Shown here piece after piece: positions 17,324 to 25,284 of a stretch of DNA of 64,000 nucleotides. Position 1 is the stretch's first letter. Every line of letters begins with the position of its first letter. The stretch spans positions 1 to 64,000 of the forward strand of contig NZ_FOUD01000021.1 in the NCBI RefSeq assembly GCF_900114765.1, given 5' to 3'. This stretch comes from Halopseudomonas pachastrellae. GTDB lineage: Bacteria; Pseudomonadota; Gammaproteobacteria; Pseudomonadales; Pseudomonadaceae. The position numbers were made by a program, and so were the translations under genes. The notes beneath the pieces are model-generated. The model ran no database searches, was not told the origin of the DNA, and was given only the letters and a program-made list of their open reading frames with translations.

Positions 17324-18319
17324 TCAGACCGCGGTGACGGACACCCAGTAACGCGTGCGATAGACCACCTTGACCGGCAGGCTGTAAGCAAGGCTGGCCA
17401 GGACCTGATCGGTGTTGTTCAGCTGGAAGGCACCACTGACCGGCAGGCTCGCAATATGCTCGTCGCAGCGCACCAGCCCTGTGCGATAGCGCCCCAACTC
17501 CGCCAGAAAGCGACCAAGCGGCAAACGATCTGCCACCAGCACACCGTCTGCCCAGTCAGCGCCGCGTGGATCCACCGGTTGTGGCAAGCCCGCTCCATGG
17601 CTGTCGAAGCGCAATTGCTGACCAGCCTGGATCAGCGGCCTGCGCGCACTGCTGCGCGGCTCGATCTCGACCGCGCCGGCAAATACCTGCACCAGCGTGT
17701 GCTCGCGTTGCTGGCGTACGACAAAGCGGGTGCCCGGGGCCTGAACGCCACCGTGCCGAGTCAGTACCCGCAGCGGCCGGTGCTGACCGGGAGACTGCGC
17801 CGGATCGGCGCCGGTATCGATCAGCAATTCGCCGCGATGCAGACGAATCAGCCGCTGGCTACGGTCGTATCGCACATCCAGTGCGGTATCGGTATTGAGG
17901 GTCAGTTCAGTGCCGTCGTTCAGGGTCAGGCTGCGTTGCTGGCCGGTGCGGGTGGCGTAATCGGCCTGCCATTCGCGCCAGGGCATCACCTGGTAACCCG
18001 CCACGCCGGCCGGTATTACTGTCATCAGCAGTACAAGCGACTTGATCGCACGGCGGCGCGACAGCTCGGTACGCTCGTTCAGCACCGACATCCCTAACTG
18101 CGGCGGCACGAGGCCAAACTTGTCGTTCACCTGCAACGCGCGGCGCCAGGCCTGTTCGTGTTGCTCGCTGCGAGCCCGCCAGTGGGCCAGTTGTTCGGCC
18201 AAGTGCGGGTCCTGTGCGGACTCATGCCAGCGCACCAGCCATTGGGCCGCTTCGCGAATAACAGCGCGGTCCAGTGTCTCGCGCTGGTGGACGGATGTCA
18301 GGGGGTCAGCAGTATGCAT
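17324..18319 (-). CDS. FecR-family anti-sigma/sigma regulator
   Basis: The 331-residue protein has a cytoplasmic N-terminal DUF4880-like region (EAAQWLVRWHESAQDP and HEQAWRRA), one membrane segment near residues 90-110 (AIKSLVLLMTVIPAGVAGY), and a periplasmic FecR domain (RSLTLNDGTELTLNTDTALDVRYD). Its start overlaps the sigma-factor gene by 22 bp, so the two are translationally coupled. FecR proteins relay the state of the receptor's STN domain to the sigma factor. The TonB-receptor gene follows after 87 bp. Confidence 0.92.
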   Translation of the reverse strand: MHTADPLTSVHQRETLDRAVIREAAQWLVRWHESAQDPHLAEQLAHWRARSEQHEQAWRRALQVNDKFGLVPPQLGMSVLNERTELSRRRAIKSLVLLMTVIPAGVAGYQVMPWREWQADYATRTGQQRSLTLNDGTELTLNTDTALDVRYDRSQRLIRLHRGELLIDTGADPAQSPGQHRPLRVLTRHGGVQAPGTRFVVRQQREHTLVQVFAGAVEIEPRSSARRPLIQAGQQLRFDSHGAGLPQPVDPRGADWADGVLVADRLPLGRFLAELGRYRTGLVRCDEHIASLPVSGAFQLNNTDQVLASLAYSLPVKVVYRTRYWVSVTAV

Positions 18320-18810
18320 TGCTCAAAGGCCTCCGCCATGTCGCGTTTGATGGTGCGCACACTGACGCCGAATTGCTCGGCGATCTGTGCATAGGTCAAT
18401 CCTTCGAGTTGGGCGAGCAGGAACACCCGGCGCGCGCGGGCAGGCAACCCGTCCAGCAGCGCATCAATTTCATGCAGGGTTTGCAGCAGCACCGCCTGTA
18501 CTTCCGGTGACGGCACCTCTGGCTCGGGCAGGTTCGCCAGGGTTTGCTGCCAGGCCAGCTCAAGGGATCGCCGGCGCAAGTGATTGGACAGCAAGCGCCC
18601 GGCTACGGTACGCAAAAACGCTCTGGGCTCGTGAATCGGCTCAACACTGACGGCGTCACGCGCGGTTAGCACGCGGATAAAGGTATCCTGTGCCAGGTCC
18701 GCCGCATCATGCAGGCAACCCAGGCGCTGACGCAGCCAGCCGAGCAGCCAGCGGTGGTGCTCTGCGTAGAGTGCGCCGCACTCCTCCCTTGCCTGATCTC
18801 CCACCGTCAT
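18298..18810 (-). CDS. ECF sigma factor, FecI type
   Basis: The 170-residue protein has sigma region 2 (LLGWLRQRLGCLHDAADLAQDTFIRVL) and region 4 (GLTYAQIAEQFGVSVRTIKRDMAEA). Both are typical of iron-starvation extracytoplasmic sigma factors. It is the first gene of the cassette and lies directly under a Fur-like box, so it should be made when iron is short and then drive the receptor gene once the ferric siderophore is sensed. Confidence 0.93.
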   Translation of the reverse strand: MTVGDQAREECGALYAEHHRWLLGWLRQRLGCLHDAADLAQDTFIRVLTARDAVSVEPIHEPRAFLRTVAGRLLSNHLRRRSLELAWQQTLANLPEPEVPSPEVQAVLLQTLHEIDALLDGLPARARRVFLLAQLEGLTYAQIAEQFGVSVRTIKRDMAEAFEQCILLTP

Positions 18811-18835
18811 GCCACTTCATCCCTTTGGTATAGAT

Positions 18836-18854
18836 GCGAATAATTCTCATTGTA
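18836..18854 (-). promoter_or_regulatory. Fur box upstream of the first FecI-type sigma gene
   Basis: On the minus strand TACAATGAGAATTATTCGC matches the 19-bp Fur consensus at about 13 positions and lies 26 bp before the sigma-factor start. By established knowledge iron-bound Fur represses such sigma genes. Confidence 0.7.
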
Positions 18855-19010
18855 GGGGTGCTTGCAAACGGATGCAACGGCTGGTTGTGCAATCCGTCGG
18901 TTACTACGGCTGATACGCTGCGCAGAGCTGGCAGCTCGCCCGGCTGGCGGATAAAATACGCGGCTTCCAAAGAATGGCAGTCCATGCCACCGCTCTCCGT
19001 GAGGTTCCTG

Positions 19011-20342
19011 ATGTCCACCCCGTCCAACGCCCCAAAAGTTGGCTTTGTTTCACTCGGCTGCCCGAAGGCATTGGTCGATTCCGAGCGCATTCTGACTCAG
19101 CTGCGCACCGAAGGTTATCAGGTGGTACCCACCTACGAAGACGCTGACGTGGTGGTGGTCAATACCTGCGGTTTTATCGATACCGCCAAGGCTGAATCGC
19201 TGGACGCCATTGGCGAAGCCATCGCCGAGAACGGCCGCGTCATCGTCACCGGCTGCATGGGCGTTGAAGAAAGCGCGATCCGTGACGTACACCCAAGCGT
19301 GTTGGCCGTGACCGGTCCGCAGCAGTACGAGCAGGTGGTTAACGCAGTGCACGAAGTTGTCCCGCCGAAGCAGGACCACAACCCGCTTATCGATCTGGTG
19401 CCGCCGCAGGGCGTCAAGCTCACGCCGCGCCACTACGCTTACCTGAAGATTTCCGAAGGCTGCAACCACAGCTGCAGCTTCTGCATCATTCCGTCCATGC
19501 GCGGCAAGCTGGTCAGCCGCCCGGTCGGTGACGTGCTGAGCGAAGCCGAGCGCCTGGCCAAGGCTGGCGTGAAGGAAGTACTGGTCATCTCCCAGGACAC
19601 CAGCGCCTACGGCGTCGACATCAAGTACCGCACTGGCTTCTGGAACGGCCGTCCGGTGAAGTCGCGCATGACCGAAATGTGCGAGGCACTGAGCGAGCTG
19701 GGCGTGTGGGTTCGCCTGCACTACGTCTACCCCTACCCGCACGTGGACCAACTCATCCCGCTGATGGCCGAAGGCAAAATCCTGCCGTACCTGGATATCC
19801 CCTTCCAGCACGCCAGCCCGACCGTGCTCAAGGCCATGAAGCGCCCGGCGTTTGAAGACAAGACCCTCGCACGCATCAAGAAGTGGCGCGAGATCTGCCC
19901 AGAGCTGACCATTCGCTCGACCTTTATCGTCGGCTTCCCGGGCGAAACCGAAGAAGACTTCCAGTACCTGCTCGATTGGCTGACTGAAGCGCAGCTCGAC
20001 CGCGTGGGCTGCTTCAAGTACTCGCCAGTCGAGGGCGCGCCTGCCAACGATCTCGGTCTTGAGCCGATTCCGGAAGACGTCCAGCAGGACCGTTGGGAGC
20101 GCTTTATGGCGCACCAGCAAGCGATTTCCACTGCGCGCCTGCAGCAGAAAATCGGCAAGACCATCCAGGTCATCATCGACGAAGTGGACGAAGAAGGCCC
20201 GATCGGCCGCTCAATGGCCGACGCGCCGGAAATCGACGGCAACGTCTACCTCGATACCGACGAAGACCTCAAACCGGGCGATATCGTCACCGTCGTCGTG
20301 ACCGACGCCGACGAGTACGACCTCTGGGCCCAGCTGGCCTGA
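19011..20342 (+). CDS. rimO: Ribosomal protein S12 methylthiotransferase RimO
   Basis: RimO adds a methylthio group to an aspartate of ribosomal protein S12 using radical SAM chemistry. The 443-residue protein begins [19 protein letters not shown] and follows a GAGG site. The frame is open 59 codons further upstream without family similarity, so that extension is rejected. Auxiliary cluster cysteines are C17, C53 and C82. The radical SAM motif C-x3-C-x2-C is at C151, C155 and C158 (CNHSCSFC). A C-terminal TRAM domain ([20 protein letters not shown]) is present. E. coli RimO has 441 residues. Confidence 0.96.
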   Translation: MSTPSNAPKVGFVSLGCPKALVDSERILTQLRTEGYQVVPTYEDADVVVVNTCGFIDTAKAESLDAIGEAIAENGRVIVTGCMGVEESAIRDVHPSVLAVTGPQQYEQVVNAVHEVVPPKQDHNPLIDLVPPQGVKLTPRHYAYLKISEGCNHSCSFCIIPSMRGKLVSRPVGDVLSEAERLAKAGVKEVLVISQDTSAYGVDIKYRTGFWNGRPVKSRMTEMCEALSELGVWVRLHYVYPYPHVDQLIPLMAEGKILPYLDIPFQHASPTVLKAMKRPAFEDKTLARIKKWREICPELTIRSTFIVGFPGETEEDFQYLLDWLTEAQLDRVGCFKYSPVEGAPANDLGLEPIPEDVQQDRWERFMAHQQAISTARLQQKIGKTIQVIIDEVDEEGPIGRSMADAPEIDGNVYLDTDEDLKPGDIVTVVVTDADEYDLWAQLA

Positions 20343-20357
20343 GCCGGCCCTGAACGA

Positions 20358-20400
20358 TCACCTCGCGCTGCGCGGTGACCGTTTCTCCCTCTTTTCTCCC
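20358..20400 (+). terminator. Probable terminator after rimO
   Basis: TCACC(T)CGCG can pair with CGCGGTGA just after the rimO stop, with one bulged base, followed by a pyrimidine- and T-rich stretch (TTTCTCCCTCTTTTCTCCC). The stem is imperfect. Confidence 0.45.
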
Positions 20401-20425
20401 TTCTCATGCCGACACGGAGGCAGTC

Positions 20426-21697
20426 ATGAGCACGACACCCGGAAAACTCGGTTTCAACGCAACCTGGGCAATGGCGGTCGGCGGCATGATTGGCGGGGGT
20501 ATTTTCTCAACGCTGGGTGTTGTGGTCGGCATCGCCGGATCGTTGGCGTGGTTGAGTTTTGTCGCTGCCGGGCTGATCGCCCTGGCCGCCGGGTACAGCT
20601 ACGTCAAACTGGCTGCCCATTGCAATCGCGGTGGCGGCGCGTTTACCTTCCTGTTAGCAGTAAACCAGCGCAACTTTGCCGGTACCCTGGCGTGGGTGTT
20701 GATCGTTGGCTACGTGCTGACCAATGCCGTGTACGCGGTGACCTTTGGCGAATACCTCGGCCACGTCATCGGGCTTGGCCCGTGGGTGCCGCGTGTCACC
20801 GGCATCGCCATTATCGCGCTGTTCATCCTGCCTAATCTGCGTGGCGTTGGGGTGACTGGTGGCGTCGAGATTTTGCTGGTGTGGTTCAAGGTTGTGGCGT
20901 TGCTTGGGCTGGCTAGTTGGGGGCTGATTCACTGGAACCCACCTGCCTTGAGTCAAGGCGTACCCGACGCCAGTCTAATTGCGGCCCTGTTCGGCGCGGC
21001 CTCGGTGTTCATGGCGTACGAGGGGTTTCAGCTGCTCACCTACGACTACGAAGACATCGACAACCCCAAACGCACCCTGCCACGTGCGGTGCTGTCGGCG
21101 ATCATCGTGGTTATTCTGATTTACGTGATGGTGGCGCTCGGCACCACCATGCTGATTGGTGCAGATCATGTCATCCTGCACAAAGAAGTCGCGTTGGCCA
21201 TCGCCGGTGAAAAGGCCTTTGGCACCGTCGGGCTCGTGCTAGTTACCATTGCGGCTGCCTTCTCGACCGGGTCGGCGATCAACGCCACGCTATTTGCCAC
21301 TGCGCGGTTAACACACCGCGTCGCGCTGGATGGCGAACTCCCTGCTGCGGTTGATCATCACAACCGGCAAGGCGCGCCGGATCGAGCCGTTATCGGTTTG
21401 GGCGTGATCGCCGCCGTGCTGGTCGCCACCGGCTCGCTGATTGCGCTGGTTGAAGCGGCCAGCCTGACCTTCCTGTTTACCTTCGCCGTCGTCTGCACCT
21501 TGGCATTTCGCCTGCGTGCAGGACACCGATTGATCACTGGTTTCGGCGCAGCGACGGGCGCCCTCGCCTGCGTTGCGCTGGTCGTTCAACTACTGCAAAG
21601 CGACCCGCTGGCACTAGTGTTTCTGGGCGTACTGGTACTGATCGCGCTGTTCGGGCGCCCGTTGCTGCTACGCAAACTGGGTACCCGTCAGCCCTGA
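20426..21697 (+). CDS. Amino-acid permease, APC superfamily
   Basis: The 423-residue protein is almost entirely hydrophobic, with about twelve membrane helices. It carries the APC signature in helix 1 (GGMIGGGIFSTLG) and the FMAYEGFQLLTYDYEDIDNP segment of helix 6 and the loop after it. The ATG at 20426 follows CGGAGGCAGTC, whereas an ATG 17 codons upstream does not have such a site. It converges on the MoxR gene with only 6 bp between the stops. The substrate is likely an amino acid or amine; nothing nearby narrows it. Confidence 0.88.
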   Translation: MSTTPGKLGFNATWAMAVGGMIGGGIFSTLGVVVGIAGSLAWLSFVAAGLIALAAGYSYVKLAAHCNRGGGAFTFLLAVNQRNFAGTLAWVLIVGYVLTNAVYAVTFGEYLGHVIGLGPWVPRVTGIAIIALFILPNLRGVGVTGGVEILLVWFKVVALLGLASWGLIHWNPPALSQGVPDASLIAALFGAASVFMAYEGFQLLTYDYEDIDNPKRTLPRAVLSAIIVVILIYVMVALGTTMLIGADHVILHKEVALAIAGEKAFGTVGLVLVTIAAAFSTGSAINATLFATARLTHRVALDGELPAAVDHHNRQGAPDRAVIGLGVIAAVLVATGSLIALVEAASLTFLFTFAVVCTLAFRLRAGHRLITGFGAATGALACVALVVQLLQSDPLALVFLGVLVLIALFGRPLLLRKLGTRQP

Positions 21698-21703
21698 TCA
21701 GCC

Positions 21704-22792
21704 TCAATCCAGCAAATGCCGCTGTTCATACAGTTGCTGCCAGTGCGCGCCCTGCTTGCCGCTGACTTCGGTATCGAAGTAATGACGTACCCGGCGGCGG
21801 TCTTGCGGGTTGTCTTTCAGCGCTGCGCCGATGATGAAATGCAGCAGGTCCTCCGGCGCCATCTTGCCGCCGCGGTAATACCAGGCGTACACCATCAGCG
21901 CATGAGCCACCGCGACCGCTTCTGCAGTCGACATCACGGCGGCGGCCAGCCGGTCGGTGCTGCGGCCGCTGAGCGTTTGGCCGTTACGCAATTCGTGAAA
22001 CACCGTCACCAGCATGTCCAGAATCACCGGATCAGCCGCCATCTCCACACCTGACTGCTGCGCCAACAGGCTGGATTCGCGCAGCACAATGTCCAGTTCG
22101 GCATCCAGATCGTCGATAGGCTCGATGGTTTCAAAGTTAAGCCGGCGTTTCAGCGCCGCGCTCATGTCGAACAGGCCACGGTCGAGCGAGTTGGACGTAG
22201 CGATGACGTTGAAGCCTTCGCGGGCATAGAGCACGCCGTCCTCGCCCTGCAGTTCAGGTATCTGCAGTTGACGCTCGGACAGAATCGACAACAGCGCGTC
22301 CTGTACCAGCTGCGGGCAGCGGGCCAGTTCCTCGAAGCGTACCAGCTTGCCCAGCTCCATCCCGATGAACAACGCTCCCGGAATCAGCGCCTCGCGGCAT
22401 GGTCCCAGTTTTTCGAGCAGGCTGGTGTTCCAGTCATAGATCAGTTGGCGGTAGTGCGAAATGGTTCCGCCCTGAATGGTCAGCCGCGATTGCCCTGACA
22501 CACCACAGGCAATCAGCTCGGATAACCACGACTTGGCGGTACCGGGCTCGCCGATGAGCATGGCACCACGGTTGGTCGCCAATGAAACGATGACCCGGCT
22601 GACCAGCTCACGCGGCGCGACAAACTTGCGTTCGATACCGAGCGCCTCGTTACCCAGCACAAAGTGCTCGATGGCCGTGGGTGACAGCAGCCAACCCGGT
22701 GGCACCGGCCCCTCATCCCACTGTTGAAGTTTTACCAACTGCTCGTGAAAGCGATCTTCTGCGGCTGGCCGCTGGATGGCCTTGTCTTTCAT
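21704..22792 (-). CDS. MoxR-family AAA+ ATPase (YehL-like)
   Basis: The 362-residue ATPase has Walker A GEPGTAKS, a Walker B-like LVRFEELARC, sensor 1 IATSNS and an arginine-finger region in SAALKRRLNFE. The YYRGGKMAPEDLLHFIIGAAL end resembles the YehL branch of MoxR proteins. MoxR ATPases usually work with VWA-domain proteins as chaperones for metal insertion or complex assembly, but no VWA gene is next to it. The ATG at 22792 lies 12 bp after the stop of the fusion ATPase gene, whose last codons carry its GAGGAG site, so the two genes form one operon. Confidence 0.87.
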   Translation of the reverse strand: MKDKAIQRPAAEDRFHEQLVKLQQWDEGPVPPGWLLSPTAIEHFVLGNEALGIERKFVAPRELVSRVIVSLATNRGAMLIGEPGTAKSWLSELIACGVSGQSRLTIQGGTISHYRQLIYDWNTSLLEKLGPCREALIPGALFIGMELGKLVRFEELARCPQLVQDALLSILSERQLQIPELQGEDGVLYAREGFNVIATSNSLDRGLFDMSAALKRRLNFETIEPIDDLDAELDIVLRESSLLAQQSGVEMAADPVILDMLVTVFHELRNGQTLSGRSTDRLAAAVMSTAEAVAVAHALMVYAWYYRGGKMAPEDLLHFIIGAALKDNPQDRRRVRHYFDTEVSGKQGAHWQQLYEQRHLLD

Positions 22793-22803
22793 GTCCATGC
22801 TCC

Positions 22804-25050
22804 TCAAGCCTTCCATTGACCGCGTTTCTCCGGCGCCATGCGTTCTTGCGGCAGAATCCGCGGCAGCTCGCTGAGCGGGATATTGCCCTGAATGACATGA
22901 TCCAACGCGCTGTCGCGCATGGTGTACAGGCCCGAATCCAATGCCAACGCCCGCAGCTCACCGACCGGGGTATGGCGCGACACTGCGTTGCGCAGCTCTC
23001 CGTTGAACTGCAGATACTCGATAACCCCGACTCGGCCTTTGGTGCCGGTGCCGTTGCACTGGGCGCAGCCTTTGCCGCGGAAACAGCGAAAGCCCTTTGG
23101 AAGCGCCTTGGGAAATACCTCTTTGAGTATCTCCGGATCGGGCTCGTCTTCGACCTTGCAGTGCTCACAAATGCGCTTGGCCAGGCGCTGGGCGATCACG
23201 GCCAGCAGCTCGCTGGCCAACGAATTGGGGTGAACGTTGAGGTCGAACAGGCGCTGCACCGCATCAACCGCATCGTTGCAGTGCAAGGTGGACAGCACCA
23301 CATGACCAGTCTGGGAAGCACGGATCGCTTCCTGCGCGGTTTCGTGATCGCGGATCTCGCCAACCAGAATCACATCCGGATCCTGGCGCACAAACGAGCG
23401 CATGGCATCGGCAAAGCTGAAGCCGATGTCGGGTCGTACGCGGGTCTGTTGGATGTTGTCGATGGAGTATTCGATCGGATCTTCGACCGTGATCACCTTA
23501 CGCGTGGTGTCTTCGGCCAGCAGCTGCAGCCCGGCATTCAGCGTGGTGGTTTTGCCAGAGCCCGTTGGCCCGACCACCAACACCAACCCCGCCGGGTTGC
23601 GCAGCAAACGGCGATAGGCGCTGGCAATGTGATCCTGCATGCCGAGCTTTTTGATACTGATCAGCGACGAGTTTTGCGGCAGCAGGCGGATGACCACGTG
23701 CTCGCCATGCAGCGAGGGCTGTACCTGAACGCGCAGGTCATAGCGGGTGTTACCCACGCGGGCCTGCGAGCGGCCGCCCTGGGGCAGGCGACGTTCGGCG
23801 ATATTCAGCTCGGAACGCAGCTTAACGACGTTGATCAGGCCGGCGTATTCGGCCGGCGTGATGTAGTAATGATCAAGGTCGCGCAGTTCGCCATCCACCC
23901 GCAGCCGCACGCGAACATTGGCCCCGTAGCGCTCCAGGTGAATATCACTGGCGCGATCGGCCACGGCATCCAGCAGCAAGGCTTCATACAGGTTGACCAG
24001 CCGCGCATCACTGTGCGGCGCTTCAGACGACAGCAGATCCGCAGCCTTGGCGTTCGTTTTCTCGTCGGCGCTCTGCAGGCCCTTTTCACCCCGCTCCAGC
24101 GCACCCCAGATGCGCCGATAATCAACCGGCGTGACCAGTACACGGTTGATCTTCAGGCCCGGAAACAACTGCTGCACCTCATCCATCGGGGCGTTCGGGT
24201 CCCGGCAGGCGACGGTGACGCTGGTTTTATCGGCATGGATGGGGATGATGTGCTCGTGACTCAGATAAGCGCGAGACAGATTGCCGTGCAGCGTCGGGTC
24301 AATCTGCGCCATGACCTCGTTGGCGCTGAGCAGCGGCAAACCGTATTGGTCTGCCAGCGCGCGATACAGCTTTTGTGCATCGATGTTCTGCAGTCGCGCG
24401 ATTTCATCGACCACCAGGGTACGGTTGCGGCCTGCTCTGGCGCGGGCCTCCGTTAGCATATCTGGCGAGACAAAGCCCAGCTCAACGTAGATCTCATCGC
24501 CAGCCGGAACAAACTCGATATACCCGTGCTCGCTGCGCGCAATGCGTTTGTTGCCCCGGTTGATGTACTTGACCAGCAATTGGCGCGACGCCTCGCCAAT
24601 GTCGACGCACAGAAACTCCCCGCGCAGGACCAGTTGATCCCACAGCGGCTCGCGCGTCTTGATCTTGGGGGTGGACACCACAATCAGGTCAAAGGGTGCC
24701 AGGTCGGCGGCGCCCGCTGCAGCATCACCGCAGCGCACCGTCACGTTGTGCAGCCCCTGCGCAGCCAGCGCGGTACGCGAGAATTCGGCCAGTGGCTGCA
24801 GACGCTCCACGGCGATGACCTCTTTGGCCAGCACCGCCAATACCGCGGTCAAATAGCCCGACCCCGAGCCCAGGTGTAACACCCGTGATTCGGGACCGAT
24901 CCGGCAGGCTTGCAGAATCTGCTCTACCGTCTTGCGCGGAGGGATACCGCGACCGGCCACGCGCCGTTGTCCGTGACTGAGAATAAAAGCCTTGCGATCA
25001 ATAGTCGCCAGCGCATGGGCGCAGCGATTCTGCCAGTCCTTGTTCTGCAA
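22804..25050 (-). CDS. Fusion protein: PCMT-like methyltransferase domain joined to a GspE/PilB-type secretion ATPase
   Basis: The 748-residue protein starts at a TTG behind AGGGGG. Residues 1-200 resemble protein-L-isoaspartate O-methyltransferase: SHGQRRVAGRG, then the SAM-binding VLHLGSGSGYLTAVLA (57-72) and DLIVVST. The usual isoaspartate-binding serine stretch is not recognisable. Residues 205-315 look like the type II secretion ATPase N-domain (LYRALADQYGLPLLSANEV). The ATPase core has SDIHLE (368-373), Walker A GPTGSGKT (494-501), the Asp box ITVEDPIEY, Walker B ILVGEIRD (561-568), the His box STLHCND and zinc cysteines C628/C631 and C662/C665. No pilus or secretion genes adjoin it. 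It is co-transcribed with a MoxR ATPase and divergent from a c-di-GMP enzyme gene. Its role is unknown. Confidence 0.9.
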   Translation of the reverse strand: MQNKDWQNRCAHALATIDRKAFILSHGQRRVAGRGIPPRKTVEQILQACRIGPESRVLHLGSGSGYLTAVLAVLAKEVIAVERLQPLAEFSRTALAAQGLHNVTVRCGDAAAGAADLAPFDLIVVSTPKIKTREPLWDQLVLRGEFLCVDIGEASRQLLVKYINRGNKRIARSEHGYIEFVPAGDEIYVELGFVSPDMLTEARARAGRNRTLVVDEIARLQNIDAQKLYRALADQYGLPLLSANEVMAQIDPTLHGNLSRAYLSHEHIIPIHADKTSVTVACRDPNAPMDEVQQLFPGLKINRVLVTPVDYRRIWGALERGEKGLQSADEKTNAKAADLLSSEAPHSDARLVNLYEALLLDAVADRASDIHLERYGANVRVRLRVDGELRDLDHYYITPAEYAGLINVVKLRSELNIAERRLPQGGRSQARVGNTRYDLRVQVQPSLHGEHVVIRLLPQNSSLISIKKLGMQDHIASAYRRLLRNPAGLVLVVGPTGSGKTTTLNAGLQLLAEDTTRKVITVEDPIEYSIDNIQQTRVRPDIGFSFADAMRSFVRQDPDVILVGEIRDHETAQEAIRASQTGHVVLSTLHCNDAVDAVQRLFDLNVHPNSLASELLAVIAQRLAKRICEHCKVEDEPDPEILKEVFPKALPKGFRCFRGKGCAQCNGTGTKGRVGVIEYLQFNGELRNAVSRHTPVGELRALALDSGLYTMRDSALDHVIQGNIPLSELPRILPQERMAPEKRGQWKA

Positions 25051-25284
25051 TATAGCCCCCTGCCAGCAGCATCATGTTCTTCTCTCAGCATACCTCAGCG
25101 CCGACTTGTGCCTAATCAAAAATTAGCCTGCCTGAAACACCCAGCGCGCACCATCTAATGACATTTACTGCCCATTGAGTGCGTGAATTAAACGGTATCA
25201 TTGCAGTCGGCTTTGCTCGCGCAGCCGATCTTTGTCATATTCCATAAGTTAATCCGCGGCCCAGGCAATTGTAGGGAACAGCCA

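Noticed and set aside
18834-19010. Upstream extension of rimO by 59 codons
   Set aside because: Family similarity starts at the ATG at 19011 with a ribosome site, and the extension covers the Fur-like box region.
19050-20120. A 356-codon minus-strand frame opposite rimO
   Set aside because: Shadow frame; rimO carries all catalytic motifs on the plus strand.
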